In this document: positions 24,112-36,900 of the stretch, in pieces
How the letters are laid out: each line of letters opens with the position of its first letter
How positions within the stretch are numbered: position 1 is the stretch's first letter
From: Maylandia zebra
Lineage: Eukaryota > Chordata > Actinopteri > Cichliformes > Cichlidae
Assembly: GCF_041146795.1 (NCBI RefSeq)
Contig: NC_135170.1
Location: forward strand, 36,542,659-36,606,658
Direction of reading: 5' to 3'
DNA length: 64,000 nt
Made by a program: the position numbers and the translations under genes
Notes under the pieces: generated by a model
What the model was told of the DNA's origin: nothing
The model's database searches: none
The model's input: only the letters and a program-made list of their open reading frames with translations

Positions 24112-24354
24112 TTACACATGCGCAGTAAGGATCGGAGAGTCCTGATCCGTAACTTTCTTTTTATTTTTCATTTTTGTCTACATTGTACTGAAATGCTTCA
24201 TTATTGCAAACATTTTAAGATATACTTGTTATTCTTAACATCTTAACAGATACTCTGACCCATAACTATCGTAAAACGCTACGACCGGAAGTAGAAACCT
24301 TTCGCGCATGCGGGGTACCGATCGGGTTTCCGGTACGGATCGGGTAGTGACAGT
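22474..24354. mobile_element. Unclassified DNA element with about 50-bp inverted termini, carrying a LINE insertion
   Basis: The left end CTGTCACTACCCGATTCGTA (22474 on) and right end are inverse copies over about 50 bp (GTACCGGAAACCCGATCGG, TACCCCGCATGCGC), with one or two differences. GTCCC flanks both sides if the termini are read as TGTCACTACC, giving a possible 5-bp duplication. Subterminal repeats of CATGCGCAGTA(C/A)GGATCGG occur at 23053 and 24117. No transposase is recognised. Without the LINE insert it is about 870 bp, MITE-like in size. Confidence 0.75.
23095..24122 (+). mobile_element. 5'-truncated Tx1/L1-like LINE with 14-bp target duplication
   Basis: The insert at 23109-24108 ends in a 29-base A tract and is flanked by the perfect duplication ACTTTACACATGCG (23095-23108 and 24109-24122). 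It encodes the ORF2 C terminus (KVKEMQFKIINGYYPAAEML, PCGFCSQNAESIDHLFFSC, the zinc-finger tail) with stop near 23819. Its long A tail and unbroken duplication point to a recent insertion. Confidence 0.9.
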
Positions 24355-25590
24355 CCCACTTAAATCCTGCTAAATGAAACAACTGCACCACCTGCTGTCT
24401 CAAATGTCACCCTGCACTGACTCCAGTAACAGCAAAGGATGCTGGGTAATATTCAGTGTGGTAAAGAGAGGACCTACCTACTTTGTCCTTGACCATAAAT
24501 GCTGGAGCTGTGACTGTAAACCTGTAAAGAGCCAGCAGACGTCACCCAGAGGTTACAGCTGCTGGGCCCCAGTCTGACTCATCACTGTGAGCCACAGCTT
24601 AGCCCGCACTAAACAACCAGACCGCTGAGCAGCTGTTTTCATGCAGCGTTTGAAGAACACAAAGTCTGTATGCTCTGATCTTAGTTCAGTAACACATCAT
24701 TTATGAAGTTAAATAAAATGTCCCTTACTTTTCCTCTTCTTTGCATCTTTCTCCATTTCTGAGTGTCACACCCTGTGTTTCTCTCCCTCTGAACTACAGC
24801 ACACATGTTTAGTGTCAAACGTCACATAAGCACTTTGTGTGTTTGCTGATGTTTGTTGAGCTGTTAAAAAGGTTGCTGTTGAACTTCCCTGCTGTTTGCT
24901 CCTCTTCTGCAGCGCTAACTGGATGCTGAACAATGCTTTGCGACTTTACATCTGCACCATGAACGCATCAACAGTGAGGGTGTGAGTGGAGTGTCGCTAT
25001 TTTCTTATTGCTGAGTAAATATCTGTAGAAGAAACGCCAGGCTGCAGTTCACAAAACCTCCTGGACAGCTCCATGTTTCCTCTCTAACATCAGTCTGCGA
25101 TGGTCTGATGGAGGATTCCAGCTGTTCAGCAGTCCTGGCTCTGCTTCGTCCTGTTGTTGCTTACATGATGCTCCAGATGTTGTCTGCTGGTCAGAGGTCT
25201 GGACTGCAGGCGGGCCGGTTCAGCGGCCGTGCGGCTGGGACAGATGCAGTCTGCGATTTAGCGTTGTTCTGCTCAAACACGAAGGCCTCCCAGAGACACA
25301 CGTCAGCACGGAGCAGGTGTCAGAGCAGTGTATAAACACCTGTTTATACCTTTGAGCAGTGATGGAGCCTTTCCAGATGTGCCAGCTGTCAGCTCCGATG
25401 CCCCCCATGAGAGCTGCAGGCTTTGACCTGAGCTCTGATATCGTTAGTCTGGAGGATGTGGAGTCCATTTTTGGCTCATAAGTAGAATAAGTCATCATAA
25501 ATATAAGTAGTAATAAATAACGTTAAATGATTGGTCAAAGCATTAAAATTATGTTTTAAAAACTACAAAAAAAAAATCTCCGCCTACGAA
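24355..25590. other. Intergenic region upstream of nr1d1
   Basis: No coding exon with splice support and no repeat I recognise. Sequence is of normal composition. It may hold distal regulatory DNA of nr1d1, but nothing specific is claimed. Confidence 0.35.
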
Positions 25591-25592
25591 TC

Positions 25593-26044
25593 CCAGAATG
25601 CCCCTGTGCGAGGAGCAGCCGGCTCCACGTGCTCGGAGGTTTAAACGAGCGGCTGCAGCGCAGAGAAGGGGCGGGAAAGTGTGTCACTGGGGCACGAGGC
25701 TCTCCCCGCGGTCACATGGTCCCGTTTTCTGCCGCGTGCGGGCACGGCGGCCCCCGCACATTCATCATCATCTTATGGCAAGCCGTTATGCGCGCGCGCC
25801 TTGTTTCAAAACACACAGGCAGGCAGACAGAGGCGCGCGTGCAGCAGGACGGATCGCTTGGTTCCGCGTGCAGCAGGAGCAGTAGTTTGAATTCACAGAA
25901 TAAGACCCCGCTTCTTCTTCTGTGGTGGTTTCTTCTCCCACGTCTCCGAGCCTGGGATGCGTGCGCAGCGGTAGCTTTCTGGGACTTTTAAACGAGGGTC
26001 GCGTGTGTGACTTTTTCTCGGATGTCACAGTGACCACCGCTGCC
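25593..26044 (+). promoter_or_regulatory. nr1d1: nr1d1 promoter and 5' UTR, with E-box and Rev-DR2
   Basis: The GC-rich block holds a CACGTG E-box (25626-25631), a GGGGCGGG GC box (25669-25676) and AAAGTGTGTCACTGGGGCA at 25676-25694. That last sequence is two nuclear-receptor half-sites (GTGTCA, GGGGCA) two bases apart, a DR2. From memory it closely resembles the Rev-DR2 of the mammalian Nr1d1 promoter, through which REV-ERB represses itself and which PPAR-alpha can use. The E-box fits CLOCK/BMAL1 control. The transcription start is not fixed. Confidence 0.7.
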
Positions 26045-28685
26045 ATGGACACGAACAACAACAACAACAACAACCCAGGTAAATACGTCCCCTACTCTGC
26101 ACCTCACGCTTACATTAGAGCTGATAAGAGCGACGCTGTGCGCGTGCGGCACATTTATTTTGACTTTTAACAGTGTGGGGGTCTCTGCTGCTGCTTCAGA
26201 GGTCGAGTTTTAAAAGTTGTCAAATTTCACATGGAGTTTGGCAGCAGCGCGGGGTGAAGGCTGAGACAAGCAGGTTACTGGTCGATGAGTAAACTGTTGG
26301 TATCGTTAGTATCGGACCACAGGTCGAAGCTTTGAGCACCTGCGGCTGTGTGGCGCGCGAACCTCTGTTCCGGTGTTTGTGTCCGCGGTACAGGTTCTCT
26401 CAGCGAGGGGGGCGGGAGCATCGGGTTCAGGTCCAGACCAGGTTCTGGACCCCGCATTGCCCTCACTGCAGTCCCCGTGAGCAGGTGGCCGTGTTTCGGG
26501 AACAGCGGGTCCCGCTTGGCACATGTCCGGCGGTGGTCACGGGGACCGTGTACGTGACTGCGCCCGTGTGTTCGGGTAAGTGGGTCAGAGTGACAGCGGT
26601 CATGTCGGAGGGTGGACAGGTGTCAGGTGGACCCGCAGTAATGTGTGTGTACGTGCTCGCTCGCTCGCGCCAGTTGCCGGTTCACATGGACCGGCAAACC
26701 GAGCCATGTGCGCTATGTTTTCACGGAGCTCCGCGGGCTGTGATTGGCTGCCACTGAGCCTGAGCTCATTGTATAATTCCGCTGCTCCTCCCCCGGCTCC
26801 TCCCCCTGTGTGCTCCAAACACGATCACATTTAAAGATTTGCGCACAGTCACGTGGTTTGACGTTTGCTCATTTTCGCTGACGTCAGGAGCCTTTGCTCT
26901 CTTCTTCTGCACTTTTATAGTTTGTATTTGTATGTGATCAGATTATTGATCATGGCTGATTCTGATCGATGACCGGGATGAGGATCTTTAGCACACACTG
27001 ATGGTTCATCGATGATAGTAGTTACAGTCCGGCTCTCACCTGTCCTCACCTGTTAAAGCTGCAGTTTGGGTGTTTTTGTCTCCCCCTGCTGGCGCAGACA
27101 AGAACAACACAAACACAGCTGAGCGCTGGTTTCTGTGTGTGGCTTTTATCTGCAGCAGCACAGACTGCACTCAGCTTGTTTCAGGCAGGAGTCACAGAGT
27201 TTTATTCAAATGCCACTAAGGATGTTGAGCCGTACACAGAGACACGTCTCACACCTCGCCACAGACACCTGCAGCTGACCGCGGTGACGTGGAGCTGCTG
27301 GGAGACGCAAGAACACAAAAACATGAATCTGTGTTAAAATAATCCCTCAGGAGTTTTTTCAGACTGCAGGCTTACTGATGTAAATAACAATAATATATTT
27401 ATCACATGATGTAATAAAGTGTAAACCGACAAATAAAACTCGACATAAAACCTGAACACAGTGACGAACACGACAGGTGAGACGATGTACCTGTGCAGCT
27501 GATTTATTTACATTTCTGGGACAAAAGGAGCCAATCAGAGGGGAGTGAGGTCAAGGAGGGAGGTGTGAATGAGTGAGGGAATAAAACAGATGTGAATGAT
27601 GTATGTGATTTATGGAAGCGTCTCCATGTCTGCTCGAAGTCCGATATTCCTGATCCAGGATTCCTGCTGTATCCCCAGGATAGAGCGCCGCTCTGCTCGC
27701 TCTCACAGATCACCGTGTTTGTGGTTTAAAGCTCATCACAGCGGACACTTACTGACACTACACTACCCATGAGCCTCAGCTGCTGGTGCTGAGCTCAATG
27801 ATAACAGACATTCGCCGCACTGACGTTCAAAGAGCGTTTGGCTCATGTGAACTTCCTGTCAGCTCAGAGTTCAGCTAACACATTTCCCTGCAGCACGCCC
27901 ACAAACCTCAGACCAACTTTAAAAAACATGGCGGCGTGACGCTTAAACACGTACTTAAAAGGTGATAAAGAGGGTTCTTAGAGAACGTTTAGTAAAACAT
28001 CACTGCAGCACTGTCAGAGAGACTCTCAGGACACGTCAGCGTTCGACCTCGAGTCGTTAGCCGTTAGCCACTTTGAAATTCCCACGGTGAGCAGAGACCC
28101 TGATGAAACGCGTTTACGCTCAGTCAAAGAGGGCGAACATGTGTCAGCAGCTGGATCCTCTCCTCTGGAGGTCAGCACAGTGCCTGAAGGAAGCACAGCG
28201 TCTTATTCCAAGCACGGATCGTTTAAAACCTTCACGAGGGCCTGAAGATCATGTGATCTGTCCTGAGACCTCGTGAGCAGCAGAGACGTGCCACGTCACC
28301 ACCGCGAGCGTCAGCGCTAACGGGAAACTTTATTAGAAAATGATTCCCAGCTGGAGCATGATGCTGTTGTCAGGTGGAGGTGAAATGAAGCTTTCTTATC
28401 CCACAGTCTGATAGGAGCCTTTGCAGATTACCCAGAATGCACTTTGTGGAGCTTCCTGCAGGGCACGCTGGTTACTGCTCCTCTGAGGATGTGACTGATG
28501 AAGTCAGATGAAGGTTATTCTTCTTCTGCGGTTTCAGCTTTAATTATCTCTGAGTGGCTGTCGCTCACGAGACGAAGCAACTCATCTGCCAATTAGAAGG
28601 TTGGTGGTTCAATCCCTGGCTCCTCCAGGCTGGGGCAAGACACCAGCCCCAAAATGTTCTCTGACACATCCAACGGCGTGTGTGT

Positions 28686-28730
<45 letters not shown>

Positions 28731-28761
28731 TGTCAGTGTGTGTGTGTGTCACTGTGTGTGT

Positions 28762-28818
<57 letters not shown>

Positions 28819-28871
28819 AGTGTGTGTGTGTGTGTGTGTCACTGTGTGTGTCAGTGTGTGTGTGTGTGTGT

Positions 28872-28912
<41 letters not shown>

Positions 28913-28915
28913 TGT

Positions 28916-28956
<41 letters not shown>

Positions 28957-30873
28957 AGTGTGCGTGTGTGTGTGTCAGTGTGCGTAAATGATAAATTTCA
29001 ATCGGCCTTCAAACAACATCACAGCACAGAATCAGCATTGCTTCGTGTTTTCAATGATCTCCTACTAATGGCTGACAACGGACGCCCCTCAGTCTTAGTG
29101 CTTTTGGATCTATCATCGGCATTTGACATGGTTGACCATAATATCTTATTAGCGAGACTTGAGCACACTGTAGGCATCAAGGGCGCTGCCCTGGATTGGT
29201 TTAAATCCTATCTCTCCAATCGGCTCTCTACGGTACATCTGGCTACATCCTCTTCCTCGGCTGTACCTGTTTGCTGTGGTGTCCCCCAGGGATCTGTGCT
29301 GGGCCCTACCCTTTTCTCATTATACTTGCTTCCCTTAAGTGCCATCTTTGAGAAATACCATATTGCTTATCACTATTATGCAGATGATATCCAGCTCTAT
29401 TTTGAGCTAAACGACGATCTTGCTCTGTCTCTGAATAGCCTCCGAGAATGCATGTCCGAGGCCAAGAAGTGGTTGTTGTCGAATTCTCTTATCCTTAATG
29501 AGAAGAAAACCGAGATTATGATTTTTGGTAGTAATGCCCTTCGTGCCAAACTCCGGGATGCCTTTGGTTTTCTTAGTTGTTCTCTCTCTGATACTGTCAG
29601 GAATCTGGGTGTCTTATTTGACAGCTCCTTTTCACTTGACAAACAAGTGTCTGCTGTTGTCAGATCTAGTTTTTACCAGCTTCGTCTTATCTCTAAGGCT
29701 AGGCGCTATATCCCGCATAAAGATCTCGAAAAGCTCATCCACGCCTTTGTAACGTCGAGGCTAGACTATTGTAATTCACTTTATTGTGGTCTCCACTCTT
29801 CCCTTTTACAGAGATTACAGACAGTCCAGAATGCTGCAGCTCGCATTCTAACCAAAACCAGCAAGTTTGCCCACATTACTCCTGTCCTTGCCGATCTGCA
29901 CTGGTTGCCTGTCAAATATCGTATTCAATTTAAAATTTTGTTGTTTACTTTTAAAATTACTAACAACACTGCACCCAGCTACCTTAAGGACCTTTTAAAC
30001 CCTTATGCTCCTGCCAGGGCTTTAAGGTCATCGTCACAGTTACTGCTGCTCAGCCCAGATCTCGACTTAAGACTAGAGGTGATCGATCGTTTGCTCTTGT
30101 TGCACCTGTGCTGTGGAACAATCTCCCGATTGGCATCCGGGCATCTGATTCTATTCATTCTTTTAAATCACAGCTTAAAACATATCTTTTTAAACTTGCC
30201 TTCTCCACCTTTTAATTGCTGGTTTGTTTGTTTGTTTGTTTGTTTGGTTGCTGTGACCTATTGACCTTTTGTATTAATTCCCTCCTATCTTTCTATTGGT
30301 GTCTTTTATTATGGTGGTACAGCTTTTATCTTGCTATTACCCATGTGCTGTAGTCATTCTTATTGGTAGCTTTTATCTATGAACATAACTCATTATTTTT
30401 ATTTATCCTTTATCAATGTTTGAACCTTTTATTGTTTTATGTAAAGCACTTTGGTATGCCCAAGGCTTTTAAATGTGCTCTATAAATAAAGATTGTTGTT
30501 GTTGTTGTTGTGTGTGTGCTCTGGGAGTAGAAGAATCAGTCCAAAAACAAGCCCCTCCTCTTCGCTTTCTCTTCTTATTCTTGGACTGTGAGCAGCTTTG
30601 CATGACTGACAGTTCATAATAATCCTTCTGTATCTGACTCTGGGCTGACTCCGCAGGCTCTCATTCATCCTCTGGGATCAGCAAGTTTACTCTCTGTGAT
30701 GTCATAGAGGTCTGCAGTCTGCAGTCTTGGCTCACACTCAGCTCGTTACGAGAAACTCTAGATTGTTGAGTATGAACATCGCCATAGCAACAGCAGATAT
30801 ATGACAGGAAGTGAGGAGGAGGTCACGTTTAAGCTGAAGAATCTTATTTTACTGCAGCAGAAAACGCTGCAGA

Positions 30874-30956
<83 letters not shown>

Positions 30957-33900
30957 TGAATGGCGGGAACGTGAGAGTGTGTGCAGAGGGAGGGTAGGCG
31001 TGGGTGTGGGCGGGCCTCTGGCGCTCCAGTCCCGTTGCAGAGCCGTCTGAGTGGAGCAGGCACGTGTCTCAGGGGCGTGACCACGGAGTACACACGAGCC
31101 TCCCGCCGAGGCTGCGTGAGGGGGAGGAGGGGAGGAGGAGGGAGGCAGCAGGTTCAGCACAGACATGAGCACAGCTCGGATATTTCTGTGGTCAGACGCT
31201 CAGAGGCCATGTGCAGCTTTATAAACACGTCACGTGACCTTCATCAGCACTCGTTTGTGTCTGCATTTCCACGCTGAGTCCTCTGTCTGAGTGTCTGTGC
31301 TGGTCTGTGAGCTCGCTGTGGTTCCTCGTGTAGCGTGAAGGTGATGGCGGCTGCTCTCCTTGTTCCTGTCTTGGTGACCCAGTTTGTGAGCTGGCAGCGG
31401 GCCTTGCTGTGTGAGTGTGTGAGCACAGACTCACAAAGCACACATTCAGCCTGAGTCTGAGCAGCAGAACATGAAGGTGATCACAGCTCGCACTGGTCGT
31501 GTGTGTGTGTGTGTGTCACGTGCAGCTCTGACATGTGCAGACAAACATCATCCTCTCATAACAAAGAATCAGGGGTTTCCTCCTGTTAGTGCTTCTGACT
31601 CCTCGCCGTGTGTTGACTAACAAACACATCGTTAGTCAACACTAATGCTCTGTGAAGGTCGCTGCGTGTCACGAGGTGAAAGGTGTTTGTCCCAACCTCA
31701 GTGGGGTCAGGTAGTTAGTGATATTGTATCATACAGGGACACCAGAAGCTGATACTTAATCAGATAAATTCAAATATTTTGGGAACACTACAAAACAGAG
31801 GGCCCATCTCTGCAGCGTGGTCCTGACATAACGTCCAACGCCATCGAAGCCACGGCGGTAAAAACAGGACTGCAGCCTCCCACAGAGATCAAACCTGCCG
31901 CTGCACCGATCGTGTTCAGCGGTCACAGTCTGCATGTGCTGCTGATGAAATCGTTGCTCAGAGCTTCACGTGATTTACAGGATGCTGATGGGAGGCAACA
32001 GGTCTGCAAACAGTCGCTCTCAGACGCTGTGCACATGTGGCAGCCGATCACTTCATTTTGAGCCCGCTCGGCGGCAGACCAACATTCACGGCAGCTTTCA
32101 CTGGTGCTTTGATGAAACCTGAGAAGGTGTGAGTCTAAATCCCGCCTCTGCTGAGCGGCGGTACAAAGTCACGCTGCGCTGCACAACGAGCAGAACAAAG
32201 AGCAGAAATAAGCACTTACAGGCTTTTATTTTGTAGGAGGAGGCTGTGATGTGTACAAGCAGTAAAACCGAGTCGCTCAGAGCGTTCGAGGAGTAGAGGT
32301 GGAACGCTTCCCCCTCACCACTGTCAATAACCTCTGACCTCCCCTTGCTCTCCTGCAGGAGGCGTGATCTCCTACGTGGGCTCCTCCGGAGGCTCTCCCA
32401 CTCGGACCAGTCCGGTCTCCATGTACAGTGAGAACTCCAACTCCCAGTCCTTCTTCGCCTCCTCCTCCTCCCTCACCCTGCCGTTCCTCAGCTCCGGCTC
32501 CAGCTCAGGGTCAGCCGGAGACGACGGGTCCTCCTCGGCCTCCTCGTCGGCAGCAGGCTCGCCTCGAGGCCGCGACGACGGCGGCTCTCTGAGGACGTCG
32601 CCCAGCAAGTCTGTGGCCAGTCTGACCAGTAAGTACGCAGTTCGTTTGCATGTTTGTGTGTTGAGCTGAACGGAACCTCTGATGTCACTTCCTGTATGTG
32701 ACTGTGTTTCAGAGCTGAACGGCATGGTGCTGCTCTGTAAGGTCTGCGGCGATGTCGCCTCGGGTTTCCATTACGGCGTGCACGCCTGCGAAGGCTGCAA
32801 GGTGAGATCTCACACACACAATGGAACTACCGACTCAATGATAGTATTTGTGTTAATTAATTAAAATCTAAAACTGTTATTCTTATTTTTTGTTTTTGTA
32901 ATATTTCAGAGTTATTTACTTCCTGTTTATTTTCAAATGCGTTATTTCTTTATTCACACACATCACATGCACACAGGCTTTAAGTGATGATGTGATGAAG
33001 CTTCAGTCCAAACTACTCTGCATTTATTAAGGCTGTTGTGTTTTTAACATGTTTTAATCTTTTGTATCTTGTTCTGTTTAATCTGAACAAGCCCCTAAAA
33101 ACAGTCAGTGATCCCTGTCGGCCTCTCTCGGCTTTTATTACCACTGTTCATTTTAAAGCTCAGTTTTTAAAACCTTACGATGTAGCTACAGCCCAGCCCA
33201 GGCAGCAGTATATGAACGACTAACCTTGTATTGTGGATGGATTATCTCAGTTCTCCTGACTGAAGTTTGGTCCTTTTACAGCATCCTGCCATGCGATTGC
33301 ATTTGTTCCTGACCACCGAGAACACTCACGTTAACTTTTATCGAGTGGAAGAAAGTTAGCGTTCATCCTCCAGCTTCACTGTGTTTATGCTAACATAGCT
33401 GTGTCGCTAGCGGTCACGTAGCACATCATTATATACCAGCTAGCCCAACTTCAGTAACCCTACAAACGCCACTGCTGTTTAGTTTTCTGTCTTCATTTAT
33501 GTTGGAAGTGATAGCAGAGCTGTACGTTTGAATTTGTTTCAGAAATCTCTCAGTCAGAACATGCTATTTTTGTGTGGAAGCTAGCGAGCTAACTTCCGCT
33601 AGCTTCCTGCTAACTTCTAACTCCGTTAAATTTAATAAATTCTGTTTTCATGGATGTTAAACTTAACTGTTACACCTGGTAAAGCAGCAACGCTGATCAT
33701 TTTATTACAGATGAAAGAGTTTAGACAGTTTTTAACTCTCAGTGATGCCGCAGTGTTCGTTTGGCTTTGGAACCTGAAGCGGCTAATGACGTCAGACTTA
33801 AAGACCGGATATACAGTCCGCGGATTTTGGCAGTTTTGGGGCTTGGTGGTGATGACGATGATGATGCTGAAGGTGACGGTGTGGGCGTGTCTGGTCTTGC

Positions 33901-36900
33901 AGGGCTTCTTCCGCCGCAGCATCCAGCAGAACATCCAGTACAAGAAGTGCGTGAAGAACGAGAGCTGCACCATCGTGAGGATCAACAGGAACCGCTGCCA
34001 GCAGTGCCGCTTCAAGAAGTGTCTGTCTGTGGGCATGAGCCGCGACGGTGAGCGCCCGCCTCACCTGCACGCCCACCTGCAAGCCCGCACACTCTGAATC
34101 CGACCTAACTCCTCCTCTTCCTCTTCTGTCCACAGCGGTGCGCTTCGGGCGGATCCCGAAGCGCGAGAAGCAGAGGATGTTGGCCGAGATGCAGAGCGCC
34201 ATGAATAACATGGTGAACAACCAGCTGCAGAGCGACTTCCAGCTCGCCAGCCTGTCGTCGTCCTCCTCTTCCTCATCCTCTTCCTCATCCTCTTCCTCCT
34301 CGCCGTGCCCGGGGGTGACCATCGCCCCCGGGCCTCAGCCCTCAGCCCTGCCTCCAGCCCCCTCCTCACCCTCCCCGCCTGCTTCGGCTTCCTCTTCCTC
34401 CCCACCGCCTCTTCCCTCCCATCAGAGCTCCTCCCCCTCCTGCTCCCCACCCCCCAGCCCCGGGATGGACTCCACCATTAGCGCCATTGCTCGCGCTCAC
34501 CGCGAGACGTTCCTATACGCTCACGACAAGCTGGCCAATAACCACGTCCACCACAATGGGGAGGCGGAGCTCTGGCAGCCCAACCGCTGCCCAAACGGTT
34601 ACCATGCCAACGGCCTCAACACCATCTACCACCACAATAACAACCTGGCCACAGAGTGCTACCTACCGGAAAACAGCCGCACATATCTTCACCGTAGCAA
34701 CGGGAGGCAAAGCCAGCAGAGCGGTCCCGCTGGTCATGTGACCCAGGAGCAGCGCTGTCCAGTGAAGAAGCAGACGGGGATCGTGCTGGTAAGAGCTCAT
34801 CCACTGGGGGAGGGTTTACAAGCTGTCACCTGATTGGTTGACGGTGCTGTCCTGTCTCCGCAGGCTTGTCCAATGAACATGCAGCCTCACGCCGACCCCT
34901 CGAAGACCCCGCAGCAGATATGGGAGGACTTCTCGCTGTCCTTCACGCCCGCCGTCAGGGAGGTGGTAGAGTTCGCCAAACATATCCCAGGATTCAGCGG
35001 TCTGTCCCAGAACGACCAGGTGGCCCTGCTGAAGGCCGGCACCTTTGAGGTGAACCTGTGATGTCACTCGGTTTAGTGGGCGAGGTTTGTGCTGATTGAC
35101 CCTGTGCACGAGAAAATGCTAACTTCCTGGTTTGAGACCGGATGTGGGGTTGTACATTTCCGGTAGCTTTACTTTGCGGTCAATCGCTACTGCGAAGATA
35201 TCCTCCAACATCATGTCCAAAACTCGAAAACAGAAAGATGGCGTTAAGTTACAAAGAGCAGAAGGTGGGAACACTCACCGCTGCTGTGTCATAAAAAATC
35301 TAATGATCAATTTTGACGTTTAAAGCGTTTAGATCGATCAGTTGTTTACTTCACTCAACACAAGCAGAACTGCATCACTGCAGCAGAAGACACATCGTCC
35401 ACACTCAGAAGCACATCTCTGTGTAGTGACTGGTCTCATGATTTAAACAGGCAAATGTTCAGCATTCAAACTACAGGTGAAGAATAGTCAAACCAGATGT
35501 TTCCCCGTTATGTTGATATCAGCTAGTCAGGTACACACCTACACAGCATGTTAACAAACCGTGAAAAAAGCCACACAAAATGAATGATTGCTGGTAACGG
35601 TTTCTATACATTAGTATGTACGAAGGGTATGTTGTGACTTACCTTCAAAATTACAGCGGTCCCTCGCTATAACGTTCACCTTTCACCTCGCTGTTTCGCA
35701 GATTGCAAGTTTGCATGCTTTTTTTTTTACGTCACATTGTGTCCTGCGTCCTGATCGCTGCAGACGATCTCCTCCGTGACGTCTCTCCTGTACAGTACAG
35801 AGTCGCTGCATCGATGCTAGCAGTGTGACTCTGAAGTGCAGTACTGTATGTCCACGATGTCCACCAAACGTTTGCACCGTCAAAAAATAAAATTGGCTAC
35901 TTGATTTCACCTCTCGCTGGTTATTTCTATAACATAACACCCGCGATAAACGAGGGACAGCTGAGAAATATAACATCTGAATCCCTTTTCTCTTTTGCTC
36001 TGAGGCGCAGGGGGAAAATATCGACAAGTCGATGAACATCATTTACAGATATATTGGGCAAATGCCCGAGACATCTATAGAAATGTAAATCGCCGCTTGA
36101 TTCATTCATTTGCTTAACTTGTTTTGGACAATAAACCAGGCGCGAATAGGACACCGGAAACAAAGCTCCCCACAGGAGTTTCCGCACCGGAAGTAGCATA
36201 TGCTAACGTGCACATAGTCAGTTGGTTGATTGAGATTCCTTAGATGCTGTACCCGACCTGACCACTAGGCAAACTGGGGGCGCTGCACCCACCCTCTAGA
36301 TATTTACCATGTCTTCTCACTCAGCCAGTTACAGCACTGTCATCCAATCAGAGCACATTTTAGGGAAATGACCTCTGACCTTTGAAAAAACTATTGAGTT
36401 CACCCTCGAGTCCACAAGAGTGCGAGTTTAAAAACTCCCACTAACGTTCCCGAGGTCAAAGATCTGAAGCTCAGGTTGCTGTTTAGTTGCATTTGTTCAT
36501 GGAGACGTAGCGGTCGCAGCAGTTGCTTGTTGCAGCATTTGGTTAAGTTAGTGAGTTGCCGTGTTTAGTTGCAGCATTATGTTTCATTGTGAGACGCAGT
36601 CTTTGCTGTATTCTGCCCTCGCACTTAACTAGACAGATGGACAACCATCTTCCCATGTAGAAAAACCACAGCGCTGTTCCTTTCTGGCAGATTTATTTGA
36701 CTGGATGCTTCGCATGGCTTTGTTGAAATACATGAATGTGCCATAGGGGTAGCAAACTGTCCTTCTCCCGCTAGACAGGAAGTAATGAGAAATAGCACTT
36801 CTGGTAGGATGTCAAAATAAAATGAACAGTGTGCCAGAAACAAATAAAGATTGCATGAACTTATATAACACTACATAACATGAGGGGCGAATCTTAAGGA

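Larger units (their letters stand above)
26079..32358 (+). other. nr1d1 intron 1
   Basis: This 6.3-kb intron starts in CpG-rich DNA (to about 26700), with CACGTG E-boxes at 26850, 31231, 31517 and 31967. It contains a SINE fragment, a GT microsatellite and an L2-like LINE (listed separately), plus a GT tract at 30876-30950. No further coding exon is supported. Confidence 0.7.

Noticed and set aside
28678-28984. CRISPR-like regular repeat
   Set aside because: It is a vertebrate GT microsatellite with short interruptions, with no spacers or cas genes.
28601-28991. Long open frames across the GT repeat
   Set aside because: They read the microsatellite as Cys-Val-Cys or Thr-His strings in several phases. 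They are artefacts.
34061-34450. Arg/Gly-rich minus-strand frame opposite nr1d1 exon 5
   Set aside because: Shadow of the Ser/Pro-coding exon.
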